From: Sphingomonas sinipercae
GTDB taxonomy: Bacteria > Pseudomonadota > Alphaproteobacteria > Sphingomonadales > Sphingomonadaceae
DNA length: 64,000 nucleotides
Assembly: GCF_011302055.1 (NCBI RefSeq)
Contig: NZ_CP049871.1
Span: 454,501-518,500, forward strand
Direction of reading: 5' to 3'
Part shown: positions 62,075 through 64,000 of the stretch, in pieces
Layout: every line of letters begins with the position of its first letter
Position numbering within the stretch: position 1 is the first letter of the stretch
Made by a program: the position numbers and the translations under genes
The notes under the pieces: generated by a model
Told to the model about the DNA's origin: nothing
The model's input: only the letters and a program-made list of their open reading frames with translations
Databases searched by the model: none

Positions 62075-64000
<1,926 letters not shown>

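Overview
The window is about 64 kb of GC-rich, densely coded bacterial chromosome. No interval over 300 bases lacks a gene. The gene set points to an alphaproteobacterium of the Sphingomonadales, close to Sphingomonas. Supporting signs are the lgt-midA-pgeF operon, a dciA-DsbA-smc operon next to mutY, a 1.5k-residue NAD-glutamate dehydrogenase, an mlaE gene with a fused STAS domain, a DUF6491 lipoprotein, an alphaproteobacterial-type LexA box, and very frequent ATGA, GTGA and TTGA stop/start overlaps. This is inference from gene content; no rRNA lies in the window. I see no insertion sequence, prophage, integrase or CRISPR array.

Layout. 1-5.3 kb: the end of an M24 aminopeptidase, a small basic protein, tRNA-Thr(GGT), a GH43-like protein, threonine aldolase, an EamA transporter and a DUF6491 lipoprotein. 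5.4-11.5 kb: pepN, then an Mla-type lipid transport operon on the minus strand (permease, ATPase, MCE protein, auxiliary lipoprotein). 11.5-14.4 kb: three overlapping genes (CDP-alcohol phosphotransferase, nucleotidyltransferase, HAD-IB phosphatase) that look like a lipid head-group pathway, followed by a small conserved protein. 14.4-19 kb: a Cys/Met-metabolism PLP enzyme and the lgt-midA-GNAT-pgeF operon. 19-23.5 kb: acyl-CoA synthetase, ferrochelatase, acetoacetyl-CoA reductase, a ribbon-helix-helix protein and an ATP-grasp enzyme. 23.5-29.8 kb: the giant glutamate dehydrogenase, a PAS protein and tRNA-Thr(CGT).

29.9-33.3 kb: a GntR-ABC transporter-serine hydrolase operon with a candidate operator at its promoter. 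33.4-38.4 kb: a tiny zinc-ribbon membrane protein, a DUF885 lipoprotein, the tyrosine catabolic pair hmgA-fahA and a small single-span membrane protein. 38.5-41.8 kb: a lipoprotein, DUF2171, a POT peptide transporter and a DUF1206 membrane protein. 41.8-44.5 kb: a DNA repair pair (radical SAM protein and DUF4130-UdgX) behind a GTTC-N7-GTTC LexA box. 44.5-53.2 kb: a TonB-dependent siderophore receptor, the dciA-dsbA-dsbA-smc operon and divergent mutY. 53.2-59 kb: a membrane-anchored cytochrome c, a LOG protein, CreD, and sdhCDA without an adjacent sdhB. 59.1-64 kb: a soluble chemoreceptor, an SDR, a B3 metallo-beta-lactamase, prmA (apparently beginning at a non-standard ATA codon) and the C-terminal part of ligA.

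The most unusual items are the SOS-box-controlled radical SAM/UdgX operon, the apparent ATA start of prmA, the three-gene lipid head-group cassette, the chemoreceptor whose globin-like sensor seems to lack its haem histidine, the helical insertion in the GH43-like protein, and the 50-residue zinc-ribbon membrane protein.
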